This document shows, piece after piece, positions 1 through 9,055 of a stretch of 64,000 nt of DNA. The position numbers and the translations under genes are program-made. The first letter of the stretch is position 1. Each line of letters opens with the position of its first letter. Source of the stretch: Gleimia hominis (GTDB lineage Bacteria; Actinomycetota; Actinomycetes; Actinomycetales; Actinomycetaceae); NCBI RefSeq assembly GCF_032085515.1, contig NZ_JASXSX010000002.1, positions 62,001 through 126,000 of the forward strand, read 5' to 3'. The notes beneath the pieces were generated by a model. The model saw only the letters and a program-made list of their open reading frames with translations. It was not told the origin of the DNA and did not search any database.

Positions 1-1208
1 AGTTCCTTACCGTCTTTCATCCGGTAATCTTTGCCGTTCTCTTTCTTCCACCCTGCTTCGTCGAGCTGCTTCTCGGCCGCTTTCGGATCGTACTTGAAGT
101 CCGTGGAGTTATCCGCGTATTCGGAGTCGGTGGGGACGAAGAAGTGGTTGCCCACCATCAGTTTGTCAACGTCAACGGGAAGCCCCGCCAAGTCAGAAGC
201 AGCAATCGCCTTCCGGTTCGTGCCCTTCACGATCGCTTGCCGCACGTTCTTGTCCTTCAGGTTCCCAGCATTGTTATTAAACGTGATATGGCGCCACTGC
301 AAACCACTGGCTGCACGCACCTGCGCCCCACTGCGTTTTTGCACCTTGTCGAACTCATCTTTCGTCACAATCGAGGTCACGACGTCAATCTCGTTGTTCG
401 CAAACGCGTTCCCACGCAGATCCGGGGTCATCGCTTTAAACGTCATCTCGTCCAACAGTGGTTTATCGCCCCACCAGTTCTCGTTCGGCGCCAGCGTGAT
501 CATCTTCTGCGCTTGATCCACTTTAGAGATCTTGAACGGGCCGGCAGCCCACTCGGGGTGCGGTTCTTTCTGTCGCGCCGTATTGAACGTCTCCGGGTCC
601 TTCACTGCCTCCGCATTCTCCACAGTGGACCACATCGATTGCCAGTCCGGGTACGTCGACTTGAAGGTCGTGACTACTTCGAACTCGTCTTTACCCTGTT
701 TTACTTCTTTAACCTCGCGGTAACCGTCAGTGCTGGCGATTTCATATCCCTCGTTCTCGCCGTTCAATGCCTTCCAGGTGGCAATGTAATCCTTGGCGGT
801 AATGGGATCACCGTTGCCCCATTTCGCATCCGGATTCAGCGTTAACGTCACCACCTGGGGTGGGCCGTCCTCCACCTTCACATCCTTAATGAAGTTCGGA
901 TTCGGGGTCCGCTTATTGTCTGCACTGTTATCAAAGTTCGTCGGCATCGTGAAATTGTGAATAGTGCCGTAATCAGCGGTGTTCCCCGTCGCCTGATGGT
1001 AGTTGAAGTTAGCGGGGAATGTGCCAATCTCAAGACGCAGCTTGCCGCCTTCCTTCAACTTACTGCGATCCATTGCGTTAATATCACTAGCTGCCGGGGC
1101 GTCACCGGAACCTTTACCGCTGCCAGAACCACCGCCGCTAGCGCAGCCCGTTAGTACCAGCGCACCCGCCGCTGCGGCTGCTGCCAGTACCCGTGTCACT
1201 CGTTTCAC
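1..1208 (-). CDS. dppA: Peptide ABC transporter substrate-binding lipoprotein (partial)
   Basis: Extracellular solute-binding protein of family 5 (DppA/OppA type), which captures peptides outside the membrane and delivers them to the permease encoded just upstream. The first 402 codons are present and the C-terminus lies beyond the window start. The GTG start is chosen because GGAGGAGGT lies 6 bases before it (1215-1223). The N-terminus has a lipoprotein signal peptide: basic MKRVTR, an Ala-rich core and the lipobox LTGC near residue 22, followed by a Gly/Ser linker. Downstream sequence such as NPDAKWGNGDPITAKDY and WWGDKP is typical of the family. It is the last visible gene of a dppB-dppC-dppDF-dppA operon. 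Confident in family; the actual peptide substrate cannot be read from sequence. Confidence 0.9.
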   Translation of the reverse strand, partial: MKRVTRVLAAAAAAGALVLTGCASGGGSGSGKGSGDAPAASDINAMDRSKLKEGGKLRLEIGTFPANFNYHQATGNTADYGTIHNFTMPTNFDNSADNKRTPNPNFIKDVKVEDGPPQVVTLTLNPDAKWGNGDPITAKDYIATWKALNGENEGYEIASTDGYREVKEVKQGKDEFEVVTTFKSTYPDWQSMWSTVENAEAVKDPETFNTARQKEPHPEWAAGPFKISKVDQAQKMITLAPNENWWGDKPLLDEMTFKAMTPDLRGNAFANNEIDVVTSIVTKDEFDKVQKRSGAQVRAASGLQWRHITFNNNAGNLKDKNVRQAIVKGTNRKAIAASDLAGLPVDVDKLMVGNHFFVPTDSEYADNSTDFKYDPKAAEKQLDEAGWKKENGKDYRMKDGKE

Positions 1209-1278
1209 CGTAGTACCTCCTCCATACCGATGAATCACGTCTGCACCCCACCGGGTTGATGGAACGCGTTAGGTGCAA

Positions 1279-1305
1279 TGTATAGAATGTTCAGCCACCT
1301 GTAAG
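1279..1305 (-). promoter_or_regulatory. Possible internal promoter of dppA
   Basis: On the minus strand a -10-like TATACA (1279-1284) is preceded by CTTACA (1300-1305) with 15 bases between them, about 70 bases before the dppA start. Spacing is short and the -35 is poor, so this is only a candidate. A private promoter would let the binding protein be made in excess over the permease, as is common in such operons. Confidence 0.35.
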
Positions 1306-1353
1306 CCGTTGTCTCATTCTTTGATCGAAATTTACCTAAATGTAACCTCATGC

Positions 1354-1375
1354 GCCGGTGGCCCCCACCACCGGC
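1354..1375 (-). terminator. Intercistronic hairpin between dppDF and dppA
   Basis: GCCGGTGG (1354-1361) pairs perfectly with CCACCGGC (1368-1375) around a 6-base loop, directly after the dppDF stop on the minus strand. No T-tract follows. It could be a GC-rich terminator or an mRNA-stabilising/processing hairpin that adjusts the level of dppA relative to the upstream genes. Confidence 0.5.
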
Positions 1376-1382
1376 ACTGAAG

Positions 1383-3530
1383 CTAGAACACGTCCGCGGT
1401 CTGCGGATAGTGGCACGCGTTTGCACTATCCGCATTCTCCACAGATTTCAGTTGCGGCATCTGCTCCAAGCAAGGCCGCCGCTGCTCATCCGTCATCGCC
1501 GCGAACTTGGGGCACCTCGTGCGGAACCGGCAACCCGACGGCGGGTTCGCTGGTGAAGGCAAATCCCCCTGCAGCAGCACCCGGTCACGACTGCGTTCCT
1601 TCTTCGGATCCGGAATCGGAATCGCCGACAGCAACGCCTGCGTATACGGGTGGCGCGGATGGTCAAAGACCTCATCCACATCCCCGATCTCCACAATCTG
1701 CCCCAAGTACATAACCGCCACCCGGTTCGCAATGTGCCGCACCACCGAGAGGTCGTGGGCGACGAACAGGTACGACAGGTCCAGTTTCGCCCGCAATTCC
1801 TCAAGCAAATTAATGACCCCCGCCTGAATCGACACGTCCAGGGCCGATACGGGCTCATCCAACACCAGCAGCTTAGGACGCAACGCTAACGCACGGGCAA
1901 TCCCCACGCGTTGCCGCTGCCCACCTGAGAAGTGGCGCGGATACCGATTCAAGTGCGACGGTTCCAAACCAACAGTTTCAATCAGCTTGTGTACCCGCTC
2001 GTCAATGTCCTTCTTCTTCCACCCGTTGTACTTCAGTGGCTCCGCAATAATGTCGTAAATCGGCATGCGCGGATCCAACGAAGCCATCGGATCTTGGAAC
2101 ACGACCTGCAGATCCCGGCGCACGCGCTTGCGTTCCGAACGGTCCATCTGCCCCGTATCCTTACCGAGCACTACGATGCGGCCATCCTCCGGGGCCTTCA
2201 AATCCAGAATTTCCAGCAGCGTGGTGGTCTTCCCACACCCGGACTCACCCACGAGCCCCAGCGTTTCCCCGGCCTTAATATCCAGCGAAATCCCATCCAC
2301 GGCATGCACAGTACCCACGCGCCTCTTAAACACCGCGCCCTTCATGAGGGGGAAGTACTTGCGGACATTCTCTAACCTCAGCACTTCCTCACGCTTATTG
2401 CGGTCCTCATCGAGCGCAGAGGGAGTGTACGCCTCCGGCACCGGGAAAATCTCGCGGTACTGCCAGTTGTGCTCACTAATTTCCGGGGCACGCACACACG
2501 CCAACCGGTGCACGTCCTGCTCCCCCGCCTGCTCCGCTGGCACTTCCGGCGCCGCCTTCAACTCGGGTTCCCCCTTGCGGCACTCGTCATTAGCCAGCGG
2601 GCACCGCGGCACAAACGGGCACGCCGTAGGGGGCGTCAACATGGACGGCGGGTTACCTTCAACCGGCACTAACGCCTCATCCCGCGTCATATCCGGTCGC
2701 GGCAAAGACCCCAGCAGGCCAATCGTGTACGGCATGGATGAGCGGTAGAAAATGTCATTCACCGTCCCCGACTCCACACACCGGCCCGCGTACATTACCG
2801 CCACCCGGTCCGCCAAGCCCGCAACAACCCCCAGGTCGTGGGTGATCAAAATAATCGCCGCACCCGTTTCTTGCTGCGCGGTTTTTAGAACCTCAAGAAT
2901 CTGCGCTTGAATCGTCACATCCAACGCTGTGGTCGGCTCGTCCGCAATAATTAAATCCGGATCGTTCGCAATCGCCATTGCGATCACTACGCGCTGGCGC
3001 ATCCCGCCGGAGAACTCGTGTGGGAACGACTTCACCCGCCCCTTCGGATTCGGAATCCCAACCAGGTCAAGTAGCTCTACCGCGCGTTCTTCCGCCTGCG
3101 CTTTCGTCATGTTCTGGTGGATCCGCAAGGCCTCCACAATCTGATCGCCAATCGTGTACACGGGCGTGAGGGCCGACAGCGGGTCTTGGAACACCATCGC
3201 CACTTTCTTGCCGCGCACATCCGACATCCACCGGTCCGACTTACCTAACAGTTCCGTTCCATGCAGTCGAACACTGCCTTTAACTCGCGCGGACTCCTCC
3301 AACAAGCCCATCACCGCCATCGACGTCACGGACTTACCCGAGCCGGATTCCCCAACAATGCCGAGCACTTCCCCGGCGTTCACGTGCAGGTTCACCCCCC
3401 GCACCGCGTGCACATTACCGTCTTCTGAAGGGAAAGTTACATTCAAGTTTTCAATCTCGAGGACGGGCACGCCCTCTTGCCGCTGCGGAACCGCTTCCGT
3501 CGCGGCCTGCTGCTTAGTTTTGCTGCTCAT
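1383..3530 (-). CDS. dppD: Fused peptide ABC transporter ATPase (DppD-DppF)
   Basis: A 715-residue protein with two complete ABC ATPase domains that power peptide import; in most bacteria these are two separate proteins. Domain 1 (about residues 20-350) has Walker A GESGSGKS, signature FSGGMRQRV and Walker B DLIIADEP. A Cys-rich oligopeptide-transporter C-terminal segment (ACPFVPRCPLANDEC) follows. Domain 2 (about 380-700) has Walker A GESGCGKTTT, signature FSGGQRQRVGIARAL and Walker B LLVLDEP, ending in a second Cys-containing tail (GCRFRTRCPKF). The start is the ATG that overlaps the dppC stop as ATGA, with AGGAGG 9 bases upstream; a longer reading frame from further upstream has no such site. 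Translationally coupled to dppC. Fused DppDF proteins are known in Actinobacteria. Confidence 0.92.
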   Translation of the reverse strand: MSSKTKQQAATEAVPQRQEGVPVLEIENLNVTFPSEDGNVHAVRGVNLHVNAGEVLGIVGESGSGKSVTSMAVMGLLEESARVKGSVRLHGTELLGKSDRWMSDVRGKKVAMVFQDPLSALTPVYTIGDQIVEALRIHQNMTKAQAEERAVELLDLVGIPNPKGRVKSFPHEFSGGMRQRVVIAMAIANDPDLIIADEPTTALDVTIQAQILEVLKTAQQETGAAIILITHDLGVVAGLADRVAVMYAGRCVESGTVNDIFYRSSMPYTIGLLGSLPRPDMTRDEALVPVEGNPPSMLTPPTACPFVPRCPLANDECRKGEPELKAAPEVPAEQAGEQDVHRLACVRAPEISEHNWQYREIFPVPEAYTPSALDEDRNKREEVLRLENVRKYFPLMKGAVFKRRVGTVHAVDGISLDIKAGETLGLVGESGCGKTTTLLEILDLKAPEDGRIVVLGKDTGQMDRSERKRVRRDLQVVFQDPMASLDPRMPIYDIIAEPLKYNGWKKKDIDERVHKLIETVGLEPSHLNRYPRHFSGGQRQRVGIARALALRPKLLVLDEPVSALDVSIQAGVINLLEELRAKLDLSYLFVAHDLSVVRHIANRVAVMYLGQIVEIGDVDEVFDHPRHPYTQALLSAIPIPDPKKERSRDRVLLQGDLPSPANPPSGCRFRTRCPKFAAMTDEQRRPCLEQMPQLKSVENADSANACHYPQTADVF

Positions 3531-4492
3531 GCTGCATGACCTCCTGATTTGGATGAGGGATCGAGGGCGTCGCGTAAACCATCCCCAATGAAGTTCACAC
3601 AAATAAGTGTGCACACCAAGATTGTGGCGGGCGCGAGGAACACCCAGGGTGTCGTTGTGGCGGACGCCTGGCCCTCAGCAATTAACTTGCCCAAAGACGT
3701 GTTTGGCGCCTGGACACCAAAACCGAAGTAAGACAGGACGGTCTCACTCATAACAGCGGTTACGAACCCCAGAGCACAGTCGATAATCAAATAGGACGCC
3801 ACGTTCGGGATGATGTGTTTCGTAATAATCACCCACGAGGGGACGGACATGAACTTCGCTGCCCGCACGTACTCCAGATCCTTCACCGCGAGCGTCATCG
3901 ACCGCACCACGCGGGCGGTAAGCATCCACCCGAATGCGGCGAGCAGAATAATGAACGTCACGATCGAACCTTTTGAGGCGCCGCCGCGTTGCGAGATCAC
4001 GGCGATCAGCAGGAACGAGGGGATCACCAACAGCAAGTCCACGACCCAGAGCAGGACTTTGTCAACCACTTTGCCAAAATACGCCGCAGCAGACCCAACG
4101 AGGGCTGCGACCACGGTTTGGATCAGACATACGCACACGCCAATTAGGAGGGATTTGCGCAGCCCCTCCAGGGTTAATGCGAGCACGTCACGTCCCCCTT
4201 GTGTGGTTCCAAACAGGTGCTCACCCGACGGGGGTTGCAAGAAAGAGACGTTGTCGACATCCGCGAAGTTCCACGGGCTGAGGAACGGGCCGATAATGGC
4301 TAGGAGCACAATCAGGAAGAACCCGATTAAGCCCACCACCGCTGTTTTTGACCTGGCGAACCGCCGCATCACCAGTGCCCGCCGGGTCATCTGCTTGCCC
4401 TCTTGGGTGGAGGGGTCCACTACCTGAGCGGCCTCGTCTTCCACCGCTGAAGGTGGCTGCGCGTGCGCTGCGCTAGTTACTTGTTCGGACAT
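3527..4492 (-). CDS. dppC: Peptide ABC transporter permease, DppC type
   Basis: Inner-membrane permease subunit, 321 residues. After a cytoplasmic N-terminus of about 55 residues comes the first membrane segment (AVVGLIGFFLIVLLAIIGPF), the family motif HLFGTTQGGRDVLA, and then five more membrane segments of the BPD_transp_1 domain. The EAA loop is seen around DLEYVRAAKFMSVPSWVIITK. This is the usual DppC architecture. It starts 2 bases after the dppB stop and its own stop overlaps the start of the fused ATPase, so all are probably one transcript. Confidence 0.93.
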   Translation of the reverse strand: MSEQVTSAAHAQPPSAVEDEAAQVVDPSTQEGKQMTRRALVMRRFARSKTAVVGLIGFFLIVLLAIIGPFLSPWNFADVDNVSFLQPPSGEHLFGTTQGGRDVLALTLEGLRKSLLIGVCVCLIQTVVAALVGSAAAYFGKVVDKVLLWVVDLLLVIPSFLLIAVISQRGGASKGSIVTFIILLAAFGWMLTARVVRSMTLAVKDLEYVRAAKFMSVPSWVIITKHIIPNVASYLIIDCALGFVTAVMSETVLSYFGFGVQAPNTSLGKLIAEGQASATTTPWVFLAPATILVCTLICVNFIGDGLRDALDPSSKSGGHAA

Positions 4493-4494
4493 GT

Positions 4495-5478
4495 TTAGCT
4501 CACTCTCACTCGCGGATCAACGAGCACTACAAGCACGTCGGAAAGGATGGCACCGGTTAACGTACAAACCCCAGAGAAGGCCACGACCGCCGCGGTGCCA
4601 TTAATGTCTTGTTTCATAATGGACTCAACCGAGTACTGGCCCAGGCCGTGCCAGCCGAAAATCGTTTCCGTAACCGTGGCCCCCAGGAACAGGGTGGCAA
4701 CCGCGAACGCGAAGTACGTGGCCATCGGCACCATGGAGGTGCGCAGCGCGTGGCGGATAACCGCTTTGGTTTTAAACAGGCCTTTTGCGCGGGCAGTGCG
4801 AACGTAGTCGGCCCCCAGCGTGTCGAGCATGAGGTTACGTTGATACCGCGAATAGCTGGCAATACCGGTGAGGGACATGGAGATGGTGGGCAGTAACAGG
4901 TGCTGGAGCCGATCTACTATCGCCGCTCCCGGATAACTGCCTATCTGCCCGGTTTCCCCCACGAACTCGAAGAACTGCGTGCCGGTAGCGGCGTTGAACT
5001 GCGTTGCCCCCACCTGAAGTAGGGTTGCGAGCACGATCACGGGAGTGGAGATGACCACCAGTGAAAGCAGTGAGATCAACCGGTCCGCAAACGAGTACTG
5101 CTTAGTCGCCGTCCACGCACCAACCGCCACGCCACCGACCATGCCGATTAGCGATCCGATTACAATTAGGCGAACCGACACCCAAATGCGGATCGAAATG
5201 ATCTCGTTAACCGACTCTCCTTTCGGGGTTTTCCCCCAGTCCCAGCTGGTCACAATGGACTGCAGCCAGTGCATGTAGCGGTCTGTCAGTGGGATGCTGT
5301 CCGAAAGGTTGTACGAAGTCAAAGTGCGTTCAATCAACGCCCAATCCAGGTTGGGATTGGACAGGTCGTACGCCGCTTTCGGGTCCATTGAAACAGCCGC
5401 GATGAGGTATGCGAGCGACACGGCAACGAAAAGCAACACCGCATAGTTCGCTATTCTTCTTAGTAAATAGAAGAACAT
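4495..5478 (-). CDS. dppB: Peptide ABC transporter permease, DppB type
   Basis: Inner-membrane permease subunit, 327 residues from the chosen start, partner of DppC. The start at MFFYLLRRIAN is preferred over an in-frame ATG 69 bases upstream because GAAGGA lies about 8 bases before it and because DppB proteins begin almost directly with the first membrane helix (YAVLLFVAVSLAYLIAAVS). The long periplasmic loop and a C-terminal half with five membrane segments follow; the EAA region is near DYVRTARAKGLFKTKAVIRHAL. First gene of the operon; a candidate promoter lies 40-70 bases upstream. Confidence 0.92.
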   Translation of the reverse strand: MFFYLLRRIANYAVLLFVAVSLAYLIAAVSMDPKAAYDLSNPNLDWALIERTLTSYNLSDSIPLTDRYMHWLQSIVTSWDWGKTPKGESVNEIISIRIWVSVRLIVIGSLIGMVGGVAVGAWTATKQYSFADRLISLLSLVVISTPVIVLATLLQVGATQFNAATGTQFFEFVGETGQIGSYPGAAIVDRLQHLLLPTISMSLTGIASYSRYQRNLMLDTLGADYVRTARAKGLFKTKAVIRHALRTSMVPMATYFAFAVATLFLGATVTETIFGWHGLGQYSVESIMKQDINGTAAVVAFSGVCTLTGAILSDVLVVLVDPRVRVS

Positions 5479-5517
5479 AAGCCCGTCCTTCAAATATGCC
5501 ACCCCTGGCAACACCAC

Positions 5518-5547
5518 ATTGTATGAGGGAGAGTGCGTGGGCACCAA
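5518..5547 (-). promoter_or_regulatory. Candidate promoter of the dpp operon
   Basis: Minus-strand -10-like TACAAT (5518-5523) and -35-like TTGGTG (5542-5547) are separated by 18 bases, about 40 bases upstream of the dppB start. Sequence match only. Confidence 0.45.
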
Positions 5548-5572
5548 CGGATTTTCATTTCTTGTCTAAGCA

Positions 5573-5612
5573 CATCTAAAGAAGAATCCATCTCTTCTTC
5601 AGATGTTTTTTT
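5573..5612 (+). terminator. Intrinsic terminator with no upstream gene, before kup
   Basis: CATCTAAAGAAGA (5573-5585) and TCTTCTTCAGATG (5593-5605) form a 13-base stem with one mismatch and a 7-base loop, followed at once by seven T (5606-5612). The T-tract is only on the plus-strand side, so it terminates plus-strand transcription. No plus-strand gene lies upstream, since the neighbour is dppB on the other strand. It may end a small RNA, act as an attenuator in a kup leader, or block antisense transcription coming from dpp. Confidence 0.7.
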
Positions 5613-5709
5613 GCAGACTAGCACACGATTGGACGGCGCGCCTTTTACTCCCATTAATCGGATAGTTCTGCATGTGATTAACACACTATGTTTTCTACAG
5701 GCACAGGTG

Positions 5710-5715
5710 TATAGT
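5710..5715 (+). promoter_or_regulatory. -10 element of kup, leaderless start
   Basis: TATAGT ends 8 bases before the kup ATG. No Shine-Dalgarno sequence is present, so transcription probably starts at or next to the start codon. No convincing -35 is seen. Confidence 0.45.
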
Positions 5716-5723
5716 TTTGATCC

Positions 5724-7619
5724 ATGCTGAGTAAAAAGGGGGCAACTCCTCTTCCCTTGCTGGTGGTAGGCGCTCTTGGCGTAGTCTTCGGAGACTTGGG
5801 CACGAGCCCTCTGTACTCCCTACACGCAGTATTTACGTTACATAATGGGGCTTTAAAACCTACCGAAGAAGATATTCTTGCCGTACTTTCGCTGATTATT
5901 TGGTGCTTAATTATTATCGTGTCGGTTGGTTACGCGACCTTTATTATGCGTGCCGATAATAAGGGTGAGGGTGGTATCCTCTCGCTTGTTTCTTTGATTC
6001 GACATCGACTTGGGAAAGCCGATCCCCGCGCCGTAGTTGCAACGTTCATAGCGATTATGGGAGCGGGATTATTTTATGGTGATTCCCTGATTACCCCTGC
6101 GGTTTCCGTAATGAGTGCGGTGGAGGGGCTCGAGGTGGCGAACCCGGAGTTTTCCCACTGGGTGATCCCCGCGTCGATCGTGATTCTTTCGCTCCTGTTT
6201 TTTGTGCAGCGCTGGGGAACGGGACGCATTGGCGTGGCGTTCGGCCCTATCATGTGCTGTTGGTTCCTCACCCTCGGTGGGCTGGGCCTGGGCCCAATCC
6301 TTGACAATCCATCGATTTTATGGGCACTGTCCCCCATGCCGGGGCTTCGGCTGGCGGTTGCGCACCCGTTTATCACGTTCTTAGCTCTTGGCGCCGTGGT
6401 GCTTACCGTCACCGGTGTGGAAGCCCTTTACGCCGACATGGGGCATTTTGGGCGGCGCCCAATTGTGATCGCGTGGTTCACCCTTGCGTTCCCCATGCTC
6501 ATTTTGAACTACCTGGGGCAAGGTGCGAACCTTTTGCTACACCCCGAGGCGCTGAATAACCCGTTCTTTGAGCTCGCGCCCCGCTGGGGGCAACTACCCC
6601 TCGTCATCCTCGCTACCCTCGCCACAGTCATCGCATCACAAGCCGTAATCTCAGGGGCATTCTCCGTGTCCCGACAGGCGTCCCGGCTGTCGTTCCTACC
6701 ACGTTTGAAGGTACTGCAGACCAGTAAGAGCATGGGTGGGCAGATTTACTTACCGGCCGTAAACCACATGCTGTGGATCGCTGTAATGGCCCTGGTTTTG
6801 ATCTTCCAAAGTTCCCAGAACTTGGCGTCCGCATACGGTTTCTCGGTGTCTGGCACACTGATTTTAGAGATGAGCTTGTTCCTGCTGATGGCCCGCACAA
6901 TCTGGCACTGGCCGGTTTGGCGCATCGCGCTGGTTGCGCTCGCAATTGGGTCTGTTGAGGTTGCGATCTTCCTCGCGAATATCGCAAAACTAGCGACCGG
7001 CGGGTGGCTCCCCCTCATGGTGGCGATCATGATGGTGATCATCATGACGACTTGGAAGAAGGGATCCAAGATCGTGTTCAGCCGCCGCGCGGAACTGGAA
7101 GGCCCCCTATCGGATTTCATTTCGACCGTTAAGGCCCGGGGTGTGCGACGCGTATCTGGCGTCGCCATTTACCCGCACGGCAACCCCACCACAGCGCCTT
7201 TAGCGTTGCGTTCAAGCGTGCTGTTCAACCGCGTGCTACACGACCACATTGTGATTGTGACGATTAAACACATTGGGGTGCCGCATGTGCGCCACACACG
7301 CCGAGTGGAAGTGACGACTCGCGGCGACCAGACCTACGGGATAATCCACATGAACTACCGGGTGGGCTTCAACGATTCTCAGAACGTACCTGCCGCGGTG
7401 CAGCTGATGTGTAGCGCCCACCCGGAGTTCGGAATCGACCCAACGATTGCCCAGTACGTGCTGTCCACCTATCGGATTGAACCGGGCAAGGACAAGGGCG
7501 TGAGGTACGCGCGCAGTGAACTGTTCCGCTGGTTAGAACGCATGGGCGCGAACCGAACCCAAAGTTTCAAACTGCCACTGGACCGCACCATCGTAGTGGG
7601 CGCGTCAGTGGAAGTTTAA
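5724..7619 (+). CDS. kup: Potassium uptake protein, KUP family
   Basis: Secondary potassium (K+/H+) transporter of the cytoplasmic membrane, 631 residues, close to the usual family length. The N-terminal family signature GDLGTSPLYSLHAVF is present at residues 22-36, and about 12 membrane segments follow up to residue 450. The C-terminal cytoplasmic part contains the usual soluble segment (VAIYPHGNPTTAPLALRS; HIVIVTIKHI). The ATG is taken because the signature lies at the expected distance and a -10-like element sits just upstream; there is no ribosome binding site. It is a single gene, divergent from dpp. Its last codons and stop are included in an imperfect 27-base tandem repeat. An intrinsic terminator about 110 bases upstream hints at extra regulation. 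Confidence 0.95.
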   Translation: MLSKKGATPLPLLVVGALGVVFGDLGTSPLYSLHAVFTLHNGALKPTEEDILAVLSLIIWCLIIIVSVGYATFIMRADNKGEGGILSLVSLIRHRLGKADPRAVVATFIAIMGAGLFYGDSLITPAVSVMSAVEGLEVANPEFSHWVIPASIVILSLLFFVQRWGTGRIGVAFGPIMCCWFLTLGGLGLGPILDNPSILWALSPMPGLRLAVAHPFITFLALGAVVLTVTGVEALYADMGHFGRRPIVIAWFTLAFPMLILNYLGQGANLLLHPEALNNPFFELAPRWGQLPLVILATLATVIASQAVISGAFSVSRQASRLSFLPRLKVLQTSKSMGGQIYLPAVNHMLWIAVMALVLIFQSSQNLASAYGFSVSGTLILEMSLFLLMARTIWHWPVWRIALVALAIGSVEVAIFLANIAKLATGGWLPLMVAIMMVIIMTTWKKGSKIVFSRRAELEGPLSDFISTVKARGVRRVSGVAIYPHGNPTTAPLALRSSVLFNRVLHDHIVIVTIKHIGVPHVRHTRRVEVTTRGDQTYGIIHMNYRVGFNDSQNVPAAVQLMCSAHPEFGIDPTIAQYVLSTYRIEPGKDKGVRYARSELFRWLERMGANRTQSFKLPLDRTIVVGASVEV

Positions 7620-7688
7620 CGCGTGCCCAAGTTGCGCATGAGCCCGTGGAGCCCGAGTTTGCGCATGAGCCCGTGGAGGATTAACGCG
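7608..7688 (+). repeat. 27-base tandem repeat across the kup stop codon
   Basis: The segment from 7608 (GTGGAAGTTTAACGCG, containing the kup stop TAA) is echoed at 7673 (GTGGAGGATTAACGCG, 14 of 16 bases). A complete 27-base unit lies between them (7646-7672), and its GCGCATGAGCCC also occurs just before it (7634-7645). Together they form three imperfect head-to-tail units. The rest of the spacer to 7850 holds no gene that I can support, only weaker echoes such as GACTGCACGGG twice near 7770-7800. Confidence 0.7.
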
Positions 7689-7850
7689 CAAGTATGTGCG
7701 AACGCATCAAGTTCTAGCAGCGTTAGCCAACTTGTCTGGTTGCGCTGGTAAAGCTAATCGCGTCGCTGACTGCACGGGGAGAGCTACCCGACTGCACGGG
7801 AGTGTTAATCAACTAAGCGCGTCGATAAGACGCAGGTGGTTAACCTCGGC

Positions 7851-8936
7851 TCAGACGTTGAACTTGAACTCGACAACGTCCCCGTCTTGCATCACGTAGT
7901 CTTTACCTTCGAGCCGGATCTTCCCAGCCGCACGCGCCTGCGCGGTAGAACCGAGCTCATCCAGATCCTCAAACGAAACCACTTCCGCTTTAATGAAGCC
8001 GCGTTCAAAATCTGTGTGAATCACACCAGCTGCCTGAGGTGCCGTCCACCCCTTGTGAATAGTCCACGCCCGTGCTTCTTTGGGCCCAGCAGTCAAGTAG
8101 GTTTGCAAACCCAGCGTGTCGAACCCAACGCGCGCCAACTTGTCTAGCCCAGACTCGTCCTGCCCGGATTCACGCAGCATCTCCCGCGCCTCATCCTCGT
8201 CGAGCTCCACCAGTTCCGCTTCGAACTGAGCATCCAAGAAAACTGCTTCTGCCGGGGCCACTAGGTCGCGCAACTGCGCCTGCGCAGCCTCATCGTCCAT
8301 GCCGGCCGCATCCATGTTGAACACGTAAATAAACGGCTTCGCGGTCATCAACTGGAACGTGGCCACAACCTCCGGATCCAAATCCGAACCCGGTAGCGCT
8401 CGCGAAATCAACTGTCCGTCCTCAAGGATCTGCAAGGCCTTCTGCGCCGTCGACAGCACCGCCGCATCCGTCTTGTGGCCCCGCACTTCTTTTTCAAGAC
8501 GCGGAATCTGCCGCTCCAACGTCTGCATATCCGCAAGAATCAGTTCCGTCTCAATCGTTTCAATATCAGACTTCGGATCAATCTTGCCGTCCACGTGGGT
8601 CACGTCAGCATCCTGGAACGCGCGTGTCACCATGCAGATTGCCTGTGCCTCACGAATATTAGCAAGGAACTGGTTGCCCATCCCCTCACCTTCGGAAGCG
8701 CCCTTCACAATCCCCGCAATGTCCACGAAAGACACGGTGGCTGGCAGGATCCGTTCGGAATCAAAAATCTCCGCTAGCCGGTTCAACCGCGCGTCAGGCA
8801 AAGGCACTACCCCCACGTTCGGTTCAATCGTTGCGAACGGATAGTTCGCCGCCAACACGGTTGCGCGGGTGAGCGCATTGAACAACGTCGACTTGCCTAC
8901 GTTAGGCAATCCTGCAATACCAATCGTTAAAGCCAC
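7851..8936 (-). CDS. ychF: Redox/ribosome-associated ATPase-GTPase YchF
   Basis: Universally conserved Obg-family NTPase (OLA1/YchF), 361 residues, which binds ribosomes and hydrolyses ATP better than GTP. G1 is GLPNVGKST at residues 8-16, G3 DIAGIVKGASEGEGMGNQF near 70, and G4 the noncanonical NMDA near 205, as expected for the family. A helical insert sits in the middle and a C-terminal TGS-like domain ends the protein (HKGWTAPQAAGVIHTDFERG). GTG start; a TAGACT hexamer (8943-8948) lies 6 bases before it and no suitably spaced Shine-Dalgarno is seen, so the mRNA is probably leaderless. Convergent with kup, divergent from rmuC. Confidence 0.96.
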   Translation of the reverse strand: MALTIGIAGLPNVGKSTLFNALTRATVLAANYPFATIEPNVGVVPLPDARLNRLAEIFDSERILPATVSFVDIAGIVKGASEGEGMGNQFLANIREAQAICMVTRAFQDADVTHVDGKIDPKSDIETIETELILADMQTLERQIPRLEKEVRGHKTDAAVLSTAQKALQILEDGQLISRALPGSDLDPEVVATFQLMTAKPFIYVFNMDAAGMDDEAAQAQLRDLVAPAEAVFLDAQFEAELVELDEDEAREMLRESGQDESGLDKLARVGFDTLGLQTYLTAGPKEARAWTIHKGWTAPQAAGVIHTDFERGFIKAEVVSFEDLDELGSTAQARAAGKIRLEGKDYVMQDGDVVEFKFNV

Positions 8937-9055
8937 GCGAACAGTCTACCCTCCGCAAAAGAAAACACGAATAACGCCCTGCATTCCCAACTGGGAACAG
9001 CCGTCAAACCAACCCCCTATTTGGCACCACTAGACCAACTTGATTCAATAACCAT

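Noticed and set aside
144..845. Plus-strand 233-residue reading frame
   Set aside because: It lies antisense to dppA, which has clear family motifs and a lipoprotein signal. Long shadow frames are expected at this GC content.
5479..5723. c-di-AMP (ydaO) riboswitch before kup
   Set aside because: The region is too short for the conserved ydaO core once the terminator is removed, and I do not recognise its consensus helices.
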